From the NCBI GenBank assembly GCA_936432065.2, contig OW386292.2:100707829-100771828 (forward strand): 64,000 bases of DNA. The letters run 5' to 3'. Shown one piece after another: positions 21,866 through 31,317 of this stretch. Under the pieces are notes generated by a model, which was given only the letters and a program-made list of their open reading frames with translations, searched no databases and was not told the DNA's origin. The position numbers were made by a program, and so were the translations under genes. Each line of letters begins with the position of its first letter. The stretch's first letter is position 1. Source of the DNA: Rutpela maculata. Its lineage: Eukaryota; Arthropoda; Insecta; Coleoptera; Cerambycidae.

Positions 21866-23673
21866 AATATATTGAAATTTGAAAATATTGAGAAACAAAT
21901 GCAAGTACCGTTTGTTGTTTATGCCGATTTTGAGTCAATTTTGAAACCTATCGCTACATGTGAGCTAAACCCCGGACATTCTTTCACAAATAAAACTTTT
22001 AAACATGAACCATACTCTTTTGCATATTTTATAAAGTGTTCGTATGACAATTCTCTTTCCAAATTCGAGTTATACCGGGGGGCTGATGCAGCATCAGTTT
22101 TTGTAAGTCGTATAGAGGCCGATTTACGAAGTATATATAATCAACATATGAAAGAAATAGTGCCAATGGCAAAATTGTCTGTACAAGAAAGGCAGGCTTT
22201 TGAGAATGCGACCGTATGTGGCATATGTGAGAAGCCTTTCTGGAGAGATGATGTAAAAATTAAAGACCATTGCCACTTAACTGGCAAAGTAAGATTCGGT
22301 GCTGCACATACTGTCTGCAACTTGAATTACAAGTTACCCAATTTCGTACCTATTATATTCCACAATTTGAGCGGCTATGATTGTCACATGTTCATCAAAG
22401 AGTTGTGCAAATATAAGGATAGGGTCGGTGTAATAGCACAAAATAAAGAAAAATATATATCATTTACGAAACATCTTTACATTCACGATTATGTTGACAA
22501 AAATGGATTTACAAAAAAGAAATATTTACAGTTACGGTTTATTGATAAGTTTTTAGCTGCATCATTAGAAAATTTAGGCGCAAATTTAGATGACGCTCAG
22601 TTGGAGGTAACAAGGAGTTTTTATAATGATAATAATAAATTTAATTTAATGAGGCAGAAGGGTGTATTCCCTTATAGTTTTATGGATAGTTTAGACAAAT
22701 TAAATAAAACGGAGTTACCTTCGAAGGAGGAATTTTACGAAAATTTAAATAAAGAACACGTATCAGATGCGGACTATCAGCGGGCTAAAGACGTGTGGGA
22801 CTTGTTCGAATGTCAGACTTTAGGTGATTACTCAGACCTATACGTGAAGTCAGACGTGCTTCTGTTATGTGATGTTTTTGAAAATTTCCGTAAAATTTCT
22901 TTGGATAAATATAAACTGGATCCGACTCAGTACTATACAGCTTTGGGATTATTGTGGGAGCCATGTTGAAACTGACTAGAGTAGAATTAGAATTACTAAC
23001 CGATATAGATATGATTCATTTCTTTAAAAGAGGTATAAGGGGCGGAATAAGCGAATGTTCTGACAGGAAACATGTTGCGAATAATAGGTTTCTACCTAAT
23101 TACAACTCTAATGAACCATCATTGTTCGTTGCATACCTAGTCCCCACGAACTTATATGGACACAGTATCTCTCAAGTATTACCTACAGGAAACTTCACGT
23201 GGCTGTCTAATAGGGAAATCGGTGTTTTAGATATTATGGATATCTCAGATGATGGTCCTCTTGGGTACGTTTTTGAGGTAGATATATATTATCCGCAACA
23301 TTTACACGATTCGCATTCAGACCTTCTCTTTTTAGTGAAGAATATCACACCTCCCGGATCACAATCTAAATTAAAAAAGTTGATACCAAATTTGAAAGAT
23401 AAGGCAAAGTATGTAGTACACTATATAAATTTAAAACAAGCGACATGGTTAAAGAAATATATCGACCTAAATACCGACATGAGAAACAGAGCAAAAAATA
23501 AATTTGAAAAAGATCAATACAAATTAATGAACAACGCCACGTTTGGTAAGACGATGGAAAATGTTGACAATAGATCAGATATAAAATTAGTCACTCATTA
23601 GGAGAGTATAAGGCGTAGTATGGGAGCGCGCAAATTAATATCTCGACCAAACTTCAAAACATGTTCGATATTT

Positions 23674-23735
23674 CCTGGTTGAGTGGTGGAATAGCTATGC
23701 TAAACTCCGCCAGGACTTAAATATCAATAAAGGCG

Positions 23736-23766
<31 letters not shown>

Positions 23767-23767
23767 T
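23674..23767 (+). mobile_element. Short retroposon end with (ATT)n tail inserted in polB
   Basis: A 94-bp block beginning CCTGGTTGAGTGG and ending in (TTA)n/(ATT)n interrupts polB. Removing it places GATATTT directly next to ACCGAAGATTTTG in one open frame of the polymerase. A simple ATT tail and 5' truncation are typical of some LINE or SINE 3' ends. The T-rich edge (ATTT) may be the target duplication. Confidence 0.75.
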
Positions 23768-24546
23768 ACCGAAGATTTTGTAGCAATACACATGGATAGG
23801 CAAAAGGTTCTTTATAACAGGCCAATTTACATTGGTTTCTGTGTCTTAGAATTATCAAAGACGGTGTTGTATAATTTTTTCTATAACGTAATCAAAAGAA
23901 AGTTTGGAGATAATGCGGGTTTATTATATTGCGATTCTGATAGTTTGATTCTCAAAATTCTGACGGACAACTTTTATGCTTTTATAATAGATAACAGAGA
24001 AAAATTCGATACCGAATGGAAATATATTTAATATTCCCAAGGGTCCATCGATTTTAGGAAACTTTAAAGATGAATTCCCCTCGGATCCCATAATTAGTTT
24101 CTATGGTACTGGAGCAAAAGCATATTTCGTGCAGTCTGTAGGTAGCGAGTTAAAAAAAGCCAAAGGTATAAAGAAATCAGTCATTAAAAAAGAATTATCA
24201 ATAGACGATTATAAACAGATTGTTGAGCAAGGTGGTTTGATATATAGGAAAATGAATAAATTTAGAAGCTACCTACTTGTAAATATTTTTTAATGTGTTA
24301 ACTTAAGTTAATTTTGTAATAATAGTAGTATTTATAATTATTAATAAAGTGGTATCTATAGTATTTGTTAATAAACTATAGGAAAAGATGATATTTTGTT
24401 TTACTGTAATTACAACATCCAAAAATAGAATAAAAGGTGAATTTACAAGGTAATGGTGTCTACTGGGGATATTTGGAGGAATTTTATAATTAAACAATAT
24501 TAATGAGGTGCATACATTTATTATTTATTTTTATATATAAACAATT

Positions 24547-25400
24547 TTACATGATAGAAGTATTATCAATCCAAGAGTTGTGTTCGTTAGATAGTCCTAA
24601 CCATTTCACGTACATTTTCTTCCCTCTCCTTCTTAAAATCTTCTCCACCAGGTACACATCTAGGTGCTTAGTTTTTTGCAGTTCCATTTCATAAAAACAG
24701 CTCTTTATGGGTCGACCTTGCATGTCTTCGAGTAAACAAGTTCTGGAATTTGTTACGTTTATTTTAACGACTTTGAAGAGTTCAGTACAAAAGTTTGGTG
24801 TATATCCTTTATTAAATACACCTTTGTATTTACTTATTCGAACAATGTCACCAAGATGAAATTTAGGCTTTAAAGCAATACTAATATTATCATAAGCACT
24901 CAATTTTGTAGTTGGTTTTACATCAACCGGTTTCATACCAATTGTACGATGTACTTTGTTGTACATTTTTGTAACATTGGATAGAATGTCGAGCCATTTG
25001 TATTTTCCTCTGGCTGAGAATTCCTTATACAGCCAATTTTTTATTGTTCGTATTACTCTCTCTGCAATTGCCGCTTTTTTTGTACTATACGTAGAGCAAT
25101 GATTAATGTTGTGTCTTTCCATTAAAGCGGAAAAGTTTCTATTGTAAAATTCCGTACCCTGATCACTTTGAAGATTTTTAGGGGAATAATTTGATTCTTC
25201 CAAAATGCTTTTCATACCCTTCGTAATTTCAACAGCAGTCTTATTTTTTAGGGGTCTTGTCCACAGGTATTTGGAATAAAAATCAATCACTACAAGAATA
25301 TAGTGTCATGGGCATATGGTCGCATCTCAATCAAATCCATCTGCCATAAATCACCCTAACCTTTTATTACTGTTATCCTTCTTCGAAAATTTCTTCTACA
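24547..25400 (-). pseudogene. int: Polinton integrase (rve family) with C-terminal chromodomain
   Basis: DDE integrase that inserts the element. Minus-strand order: upstream fragment DLIEMRPY (about 25345), core Asp in VVIDFYSKYLW, second Asp in LQSDQGTEF, Glu in AERVIRTIK, and an SH3-like stretch (FHLGDIVRI). A chromodomain (YLVEKILRRRGKKMYVKWLG) ends at 24547. The main frame (24547-25290) is open; a frameshift near 25300-25310 separates it from the start of the catalytic core. The zinc-binding N-terminus could not be followed beyond 25400. It faces polB tail-to-tail across about 250 bp with no gene. Confidence 0.9.
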
Positions 25401-25454
25401 CCCCCCCTATGCAATTCTTTAACTTCTTGTAATTTTCGTTACTAGCCATCGTAT

Positions 25455-26011
25455 TTAGGATTTTGTCCTAGCTGCTTCAAGTATTTCAGCCTTCGTTTTA
25501 AATGCTCTCAAAACAGATGGATCCGTAACTGTATCAAATATTTCAGACCCCACCTCATCGGTCCTTTTACCATTTACCACAGCTTTCTGGAGTGTTTTTG
25601 ACGTTAAGACGGGATTGATTGAAGTCTTGCTTGCTTGAAATTTTTTGATAGTATGATTGTGCATCTTGTTTATTGCAACATAATATAGTTTCGCATTTCA
25701 TCAATAATTTGGGTAATTTTATTGTGTATAAATGCACTATAATCAGACATCTGCTTCTCAATAAATGCAGTGTATGCTTTCTTAGTGTCTTCCATGGACT
25801 TGATAATATTTTCATCAACATAGTTACGAGTTACACCATCTTTTTGATCTAACGGATCACCAATATTCTTTAAACGCTTAGTCTGAATATCAAACTGTTT
25901 ATCTGCGGTGAGGGCAAAACCAACGCCTGGGGGTCCTCGTACGACTATCGATTTATTAATAGCACTTCTTCGTCGTCCAAACTTGTTGATTGTGTTGTTT
26001 ACAGCAGCCAT
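25455..26011 (-). pseudogene. Polinton accessory protein, GPPG-type fibre-like, copy A
   Basis: Starts MAAVNNTINKFGRRR and carries VRGPPGVGFALTADKQFD, then KRLKNIGDPLDQKDGVTRNYVD, then a charged helical tail. A frameshift near 25665-25675 separates the last 69 codons. The GxPGxGF patch followed by 'RLKNIGdPxdxxDgVTrnYVD' and a coiled coil resembles trimeric fibre/spike shaft-to-stalk transitions, so a virion spike is a possible role (inference). It has a paralogue immediately upstream (26053-26425). No family name is recalled with certainty. Confidence 0.6.
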
Positions 26012-26052
26012 TTCTGTTTATATCTGATATGATTTAGGGCTGCCAAAGTATT

Positions 26053-26425
26053 TTATATGGAATAACGAATCAAATTATTTCTTGATGATGCTAACAATAT
26101 TTTCTTCTTTAAATTTCTTGAGTTTCTCATTAACATATTTTTCATTGCTTCAATTATTAAATCGGTCACATCATTCATAGCTTTATGTATGTCATGGAAG
26201 AATTCGTCGAAGCGATGATCTACATAATTACGTGTCACGCCATCTTGGCCATCTACTGGTTCTCCAATGTTCTTTAAACGTCTACTCTGAATATCAAAGT
26301 GATTATCGGGTGTAAGGTTAAAGCCAATGCCCGGTGGTCCACGTGAAACTAGGGATTTATTACCGCTACCTTTTCTGCGTCCAAACTTGTCAATTGTGGT
26401 CTTTATACTAGGGTACTTTCTGAAC
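26053..26425 (-). pseudogene. Polinton accessory protein, GPPG-type fibre-like, copy B
   Basis: Paralogue of the gene at 25455-26011. It has the same TTIDKFGRRK start region, SRGPPGIGFNLTPDNHFDI, the RRLKNIGEPVDGQDGVTRNY block and a helical tail, here ending at 26053. The beginning overlaps the end of the next ORF (26403) in a different frame, so its true start is uncertain. The two copies suggest a duplicated structural protein or receptor-binding spike. Confidence 0.55.
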
Positions 26426-26786
26426 CTGGGGTGCTCATTAACGATGATCTCGGTGGTATTTCCATAAAATATGCTTGACTTGCATTATTCTCATCATCTT
26501 CATCACTAGTGTCAGGTGTTGCCTTAAATGTACTAGTACTAGCTCTTGGACTCCCTAGCGTTTGTGTTGGTTTTTGCATTTGTGGTGGCACATTGTTTTG
26601 TGATGTTACCTTTGAAGTGGATGATAAGACTTTTAAAGGTGTGGTTATGGGTTCATATATCTTCTCCAGCGTTAATTTATCCTCAGCATCTCTATTCTTG
26701 AGATAATTAAATTTCTTACTTACGGACTCGGTAGCCTCAACTAATTGGCGTTTCAAACTTATTTCAGCTTCCACATCTCTATCCAT
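26403..26786 (-). CDS. Polinton conserved protein of unknown function, 127 aa
   Basis: An open frame starting MDRDVEAEISLKRQLV with an N-terminal helical, coiled-coil-like segment (residues 5-50, ending LEKIYEPITTPLKVL). A Ser/Thr/Pro-rich low-complexity middle and an acidic DTSDEDDENN patch follow. Proteins with this N-terminal pattern are common next to the ATPase in arthropod Polintons, but are usually longer, so this one may be truncated at 26403. Function unknown. Confidence 0.55.
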   Translation of the reverse strand: MDRDVEAEISLKRQLVEATESVSKKFNYLKNRDAEDKLTLEKIYEPITTPLKVLSSTSKVTSQNNVPPQMQKPTQTLGSPRASTSTFKATPDTSDEDDENNASQAYFMEIPPRSSLMSTPGSESTLV

Positions 26787-26862
26787 ATTGTCTTTCTACT
26801 TAATTTCACCGATGTATTCCCGATGCTGTCTGTAGATCGATTGAAGTTCTAATTATAATTGT

Positions 26863-27594
26863 TTATGGATATATGAAACTGTCAAGACCTTTTCTATATC
26901 TCCCAGCATTTACTTCTCTATCCTTATCAGTTACGAGAAACCCATATCTTTCCTTCCAACATTCTGCACACATTTCTTGAAATTTTTTAAAAGATACATC
27001 TGGTGAGACATGATCAGAGAAAATGTGATGTAAATTCATATCATCCTGCTTGAACAATGCTGTAAAATTTGCGTAATCCCTCACTAACTGCTTTGGCACT
27101 CGAGAATATGTTTGTGCCAGATAAAAACAATCCACTTTTCTATGGCGACCCATTGAGAAAAACGCACGAATTACATCTTGTTTTTCACATATAACATCGT
27201 CAAATATAAAAATAGAATCAGGCTTAGCGTCGGATGGTTGCATTATTTTCGCATTATTACTGAAGGTGTAAAATCCTAACCTCTTAATAGGTTCCAATAT
27301 CTTGCGCAAATACTCATACTTGGGTTGGTATAGAGACTTTGAATATAGGTATATATTTGCAAAACAAAGCCCAAGAGGATGAGTAAGCAGAGATATAAGT
27401 AAATTTGTTTTTCCACATGCGCTTGGGCCGATTAATAGTCCACGGATAGTTGAGGGAAGTAACGGTCCATGGCGCGATTTGACTTGTAACCCACATCCAA
27501 CTTTTTCATCTAGATTGTTTATAGCAAACTTTTGTCTCTGCTTCACAATGCGCATCGAAGCACGGTTCACGACTATATAAACAGACACATGCAT
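26863..27594 (-). CDS. Polinton genome-packaging ATPase (A32 / FtsK-HerA), 243 aa
   Basis: Motor that pumps DNA into the procapsid. Walker A GPSACGKTN (about residues 56-64), Walker B SIFIFDDV (about 127-134), and a downstream AQTYSRVPKQ sensor-like segment with Gln/Arg are all present in one uninterrupted frame. Length is normal for Polinton ATPases (about 230-270 aa). Divergently placed 16 bp from the core-protein gene, so a shared bidirectional control region is likely. This is the best-preserved conserved gene of the element. Confidence 0.93.
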   Translation of the reverse strand: MHVSVYIVVNRASMRIVKQRQKFAINNLDEKVGCGLQVKSRHGPLLPSTIRGLLIGPSACGKTNLLISLLTHPLGLCFANIYLYSKSLYQPKYEYLRKILEPIKRLGFYTFSNNAKIMQPSDAKPDSIFIFDDVICEKQDVIRAFFSMGRHRKVDCFYLAQTYSRVPKQLVRDYANFTALFKQDDMNLHHIFSDHVSPDVSFKKFQEMCAECWKERYGFLVTDKDREVNAGRYRKGLDSFIYP

Positions 27595-27610
27595 TACAAT
27601 TGTTATTTAA

Positions 27611-28409
27611 ATGTTGTCAGTCAAACAGCAAACTACTAAAAACCGTCATTGTTTAAAGGCTGGTATGGGGATAGTGGATACCCTAATAAATAAGCTACCA
27701 TTTGAACTGCATTTACCTGGAGGTTACCAGTACTGTGGTCCCGGCACTAAATTACAAAAAAGATTAGCGCGAGGTGATCCGAGTATAAATAAGTTGGATT
27801 CTGCATGCAAGCAGCACGATATTGCATATGATCAAAACACAAGTGATCTAGCTGCCCGACACAAAGCAGACTATCAGCTTGAACAAGCTGCTTGGAAACG
27901 AGTTAAATCCAAGGACGCAGGTATTAAAGAAAAGGCAGCAGCTTGGTTAGTTACAACTATAATGAAGGGAAAACAACGTCTCGGTATGGGTTGTAAGTCA
28001 GCAACATCCTGTAAAACAAAAGGAAAAAATAATAGGAAAAGTGGGCAGAGTCTTAGAAAGATAGCTTTTGGTGCAGGAATAGTGCACAAAGTGCGTGATG
28101 AGAGTTGCATAAGACCAGTGGTAAGCGATCTATTGCCAAGGATACAATTCCGAAAGTTGGTGGAATTCTACCTTTAATGCCCATTTTGCTGGATTATCAG
28201 TGTTGGGTAGTTTGGCTGGAGGTGCAGTTGGTATAGCCAAAGCTGTAAATGATATTAAAACAAGAAGAGAGGAATTGGCTGAAAAAAATCGTCATAACAC
28301 ACACATGGAGGCGATTGCTCTAGGAAAAAGTGGCAAAGGATTGTATTTGAAACCGTATCGTAAAGGGTTGGGTCTCTATTTAAAACCACAAAGTTCAAAA
28401 AACTACTAG
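27611..28409 (+). pseudogene. Polinton core protein with phospholipase A2 domain
   Basis: The first frame (27611-28177) has the parvovirus-type PLA2 signature: GGYQYCGPGTKL (calcium loop) and DSACKQHDIAYD (His-Asp catalytic helix), residues about 36-76. A basic Lys-rich region follows. A frameshift near 28150-28190 leads to 28200-28409, a Gly/Ala hydrophobic segment (LGSLAGGAVGIAKAVND) and a repeated GLYLKPY motif. Adintovirus-like elements carry such PLA2/pX-like virion proteins, proposed to breach the endosomal membrane (known for parvoviruses, inferred here). Two small indels inactivate this copy. Confidence 0.85.
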
Positions 28410-28777
28410 ACACGCTACCTCGGAAACCTCTCAGTGACATCAATCTTAAATATTATGCTGAGAAGATAAAAATACCATATTTTCGAGGTATATTTATGCG
28501 TGACAATCTACCAAAGTCTGGACCACGTCATAATGAACCCGCCATCATGAATTTGGATAGTATAGATGGCTCTGGAACACATTGGGTGGCATATAAAAAA
28601 TGCGGTAGTCTGGTCACATATTTTGATAGTTTTGGTGATTTACCTCCACCTAAAGACTTGATCCTGTACTTGCGCAAAGGTTCTAATTCTACCGATAATT
28701 ATGAACGCCAACAAAATTTCAACACAGTGTGGTGTGGATATTTGTGCTTAAAGTTTCTTTCTTCAAGTATTAAATAA
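28391..28777 (+). CDS. Adenain-type cysteine protease (Polinton PRO)
   Basis: Maturation protease related to adenovirus endopeptidase (C5). The frame is open from at least 28391, overlapping the core protein in another frame, to 28777. Expected catalytic elements are present: His in GTHWVAY, Asp in YFDSFGD, and Cys in VWCGYLCLKF; NYERQQ contains the likely oxyanion Gln region. The conserved leader IPYFRGIFMRDNLPKSGPR is intact. The nearest ATG in frame is 28496, which would cut this leader, so translation probably starts upstream or the protease is made as the end of the preceding core polyprotein. Confidence 0.87.
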   Translation, partial: KFKKLLDTLPRKPLSDINLKYYAEKIKIPYFRGIFMRDNLPKSGPRHNEPAIMNLDSIDGSGTHWVAYKKCGSLVTYFDSFGDLPPPKDLILYLRKGSNSTDNYERQQNFNTVWCGYLCLKFLSSSIK

Positions 28778-28786
28778 AACTCTATA

Positions 28787-29203
28787 ATGGCTTGTGTGAC
28801 AACATCAATGGAACGAGATGTTATTAAGCGAATGGGTCATTCATTAATTGCGTTCTCTAGACTACGCAGCTTGCTGAAGATGACGAAACAACAACTTTCG
28901 GATATGCCTAAGGAAGTGGTGATTGGATGTGCCTCCCATGAAATTGCATTAGTGTGGGATAAACTATCTAAACATCTTCAGGAAGATATTGATATTTTAA
29001 AATATCAGTACTGTCAAGAACATTATTCTAATGATGATGTTGGTGGTATTGATGTTAATGATGGCCCGCCATCCAGAAAAATATTTTGTTGCTACTGTGA
29101 AGTACGTGATTTTAATGTAGCGTCAAATAATGAAATAGACGTATCTCCATCGCTTCCCAAGAAAAGAAAGTTATACCACAATGATTGCTGTAGATCACAA
29201 TAA
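28787..29203 (+). CDS. Unrecognised Polinton gene, 138 aa, Cys-rich C-terminus
   Basis: Intact ORF starting MACVTTSMERDV ten bases after the protease stop. The first 90 residues are helical. The C-terminus has FCCYCEV and DCCRSQ with a KKRK basic patch between, so it may bind zinc and could be a DNA-binding or nuclear-targeted core protein (inference). It sits in the capsid operon-like block between protease and minor capsid. I do not recognise the family. Confidence 0.6.
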   Translation: MACVTTSMERDVIKRMGHSLIAFSRLRSLLKMTKQQLSDMPKEVVIGCASHEIALVWDKLSKHLQEDIDILKYQYCQEHYSNDDVGGIDVNDGPPSRKIFCCYCEVRDFNVASNNEIDVSPSLPKKRKLYHNDCCRSQ

Positions 29204-29234
29204 ATTCATACAACAATGTCCAAACACATCAGTC

Positions 29235-29875
29235 ATGTCGCACACCTTCACCTTGTCTAGGCCGCTCAAGCGTGCTCAGAGCAGAATTTTGTCCACCCAT
29301 TGAACTAGATAGGACTGGGATTAACTGGATTCTACTCTTACAACTCTATATTTAATGTGGACGAGACAAACAATCGTTTTTGTTATAGACCTAGTCCAAA
29401 ACTACCCCTCGTATACAAACATATACCATATGGAGCCTATGAAATTGATGGAACAACAAACAACAATACGCTGAAGTGTGAAATTTGGTCAAAATATGGA
29501 ATTGACTTTGCACAAACAAACTCTATTGACTGTCTCTTGGGGTTTGGACCAACATACTTACATCCAAACCAGAACCACGAATCAACACTCCCTGTTGATA
29601 TTATGAAAGTAAAGATGGTACATGTCGATTGCAACATTATTTCCGGAGCGTATATGAATGCCCTTAAATCCCGCACACTCTTCGAGTTTGACATAGATGT
29701 TGAACCCGGATACAAACTTACCAGGGAGCCAGCGAACATAATATATTTGCCTGTTAGACCTGAAGGGCATCAGTTTATCGATAACATTACGCTACACATA
29801 TTGGATGACAACGGAGATTTAATCAATTTTCGCGGCGAGAAGATTATTGTAAAACTAGAACTGAAACAAATTTAA
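29235..29875 (+). pseudogene. Polinton minor capsid (penton) protein
   Basis: Single jelly-roll vertex protein. The main frame (about 29318-29875) contains YSYNSIFNVDETNN, PYGAYEID, LLGFGPTYL, the HVDCNIISGAYMN strand block and a C-terminal HILDDNG strand. The start at 29235 (MSHTFTL) is separated from it by frameshifts near 29265 and 29312. Position just before the major capsid gene is the standard Polinton order. The 172-residue conserved part is otherwise uninterrupted. Confidence 0.85.
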
Positions 29876-29882
29876 TATAAAA

Positions 29883-30068
29883 ATGGGTTTCCTATATAAC
29901 CAGCAACGATTAATGCAACACCGACAAAATGTGATCCATGATAAAAAGAAGAGTAGTTGTGGAAAGCGGTTCATTCAACCTGTGCATCTTAAACAGTCAA
30001 GACCTAGACTGTCAGCTAAAAATCACGCATTTCTCCAATTCATAGGCCAAAAATTAATAGAAAATTAA
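29883..30068 (+). CDS. Small basic Polinton protein, 61 aa
   Basis: ORF starting MGFLYNQQRLMQHRQN, rich in Lys/Arg/Gln, between minor and major capsid genes with 7 and 3 base gaps. Similar tiny basic genes occur at this place in arthropod Polintons. A DNA-condensing role would fit the charge but is not shown. Confidence 0.5.
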   Translation: MGFLYNQQRLMQHRQNVIHDKKKSSCGKRFIQPVHLKQSRPRLSAKNHAFLQFIGQKLIEN

Positions 30069-30071
30069 ACA

Positions 30072-31305
30072 ATGGAGACTATTACATCTAGTAAGAAGCT
30101 CGAGGTGGTTTGACAAGTCACTTGCTAGTTTACATGAGCATACATATAAACCATATGGATCACCGTATTATTATAACTCGGATGAAATACGCATTCCTAT
30201 CAATTTTCAAGACCTAATACTCGACGTTGCAGAGAGTTATATTTATATTGAAAGAAAATTTACCCCAAGTGATGCTACCAAGCGGTGATATCTATCCAAT
30301 AATGCACCAGCCTTTCTCTTCGAAGAAATTAGATATGAAATGGGTGGTGAACAAGTGACTGTTGTTAGGAAGCCCGGTATCACTACCACAATGAAGACTA
30401 TGGTAACATATGGACAAACACATCTCCGATCACTTTTAACCACAGGTTGGGGTCTGACTGAAGAGAAGCAAGACATTTTAGATACTACCAGTCACGTATT
30501 CAGTGGTAGGTTGCCTCTAAAATACATTATGGGTTTTGCTGAAGATTACACAAGAGGTGTTTTAAATACAAAGCAGGAATTAATTTTAATCATAGCTCGA
30601 TCATTTAAAGATTGTTACATTGGTGAAGTTTATGCAGACCTGGAAATTAGCAAAATTGAATGGAAGATAAAACACATTGTGCCTGAAGATAAACAAAAGC
30701 TTAAACTATTAAATAGAATTAACAAGGGTGGTAGTTATGCTATAGTGAAGGTGGCTTACCGCATGTGGAATCTCTATGAGCTACCTACTTTGCGTGATAC
30801 ATCATCTGACATATGGGCCGTCAAAACCACTAACAGCCTTGAGAGACCTCGATACATCATCATTGGATTTCAAAACAATGGCAATTCCAATGATAGTACC
30901 AAGCACGCCACAAAGTTTATAACTGCAGATATTAATAATATTCGACTATATCTGAACTCTGAAGTATTTCCATACGAGCGTTGGAATTTGAATTTCGATA
31001 AGAAACTCGACTCGGCTGTCTACTATGCATATGAGAACTTTCAGCGTAGTTACTATGATAAAGATATGGGCGAACCCATGATGGACCTTGGGGAATTCAG
31101 GAAATCCCCATTATTTGTCATAAATTGTTCCCGTCAACCAGATGCAATTAAATCATCCACTGTAGACATAAAAATTGAATTTGAAACACGAAAGACAAAG
31201 TTTCCCGGACAAACTCGAGTATATGCTCTTATACTTCACGATGCTTATTTAAGCTATAACGCATTGGATGGTTCAGTTCAGAGTGGTTTTGCTGCTGCCA
31301 AGTGA
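30072..31305 (+). pseudogene. Polinton major capsid protein (double jelly-roll)
   Basis: Hexon-forming capsid protein. An early region has DEIRIPINFQDLIL and SYIYIERKFTP. After an in-frame TGA at 30286-30288 the same frame continues NNAPAFLFEEIRYEM and GITTTMKTMVTYG. It then runs through MGFAEDYTRGVLN, YIIIGFQNNGN, DINNIRLYLNSE (start of the second jelly roll) to ALILHDAYLSYNALDGSV at the end. The ATG at 30072 is in another frame, so a frameshift near 30105 is also present. Apart from these two lesions 321 codons are open. Length about 410 aa is slightly short of typical Polinton capsids. Confidence 0.87.
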
Positions 31306-31317
31306 AAGAGCTCTAAT

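Larger units (their letters stand above)
18812..21870 (-). mobile_element. 5'-truncated non-LTR retrotransposon (LINE) inserted in polB
   Basis: A minus-strand LINE splits polB between its zinc-binding region and the exonuclease. PolB homology stops at about 18805 and resumes at 21872. The element starts inside the endonuclease domain, so it is 5'-truncated. At the low-coordinate end it finishes with an AT-rich 3' UTR and a short T/A tail. A short TGAAA-like duplication may flank it. It carries the 181-bp MITE at 19336-19516. Confidence 0.9.
17465..24290 (+). pseudogene. polB: Polinton protein-primed DNA polymerase B, multiply interrupted
   Basis: Replicates the element by protein priming. 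Pieces read in order: 17465-18016 (two Cys2-His2-type fingers starting YLCMACGKNF and TCDCCNVTL), a 59-bp intron, 18212-18838 (zinc-binding N-terminal region), a LINE insertion, and 21872-22969 (3'-5' exonuclease: YADFES, NLSGYDCHMF, YVKSDVLLL). Then 22954-23601 (palm: TNLYGH and KLMNNATFGK), and 23768-24031 with motif C YCDSDS. A final frame-shifted tail runs to about 24290. Frameshifts lie near 18012, 18200, 22955 and 24030. There is an in-frame TAG at 23599 and a 94-bp insertion at 23674-23767. The motif A aspartate position is Val (AYLVPTNLYG), so the palm active site is damaged as well. Confidence 0.92.
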
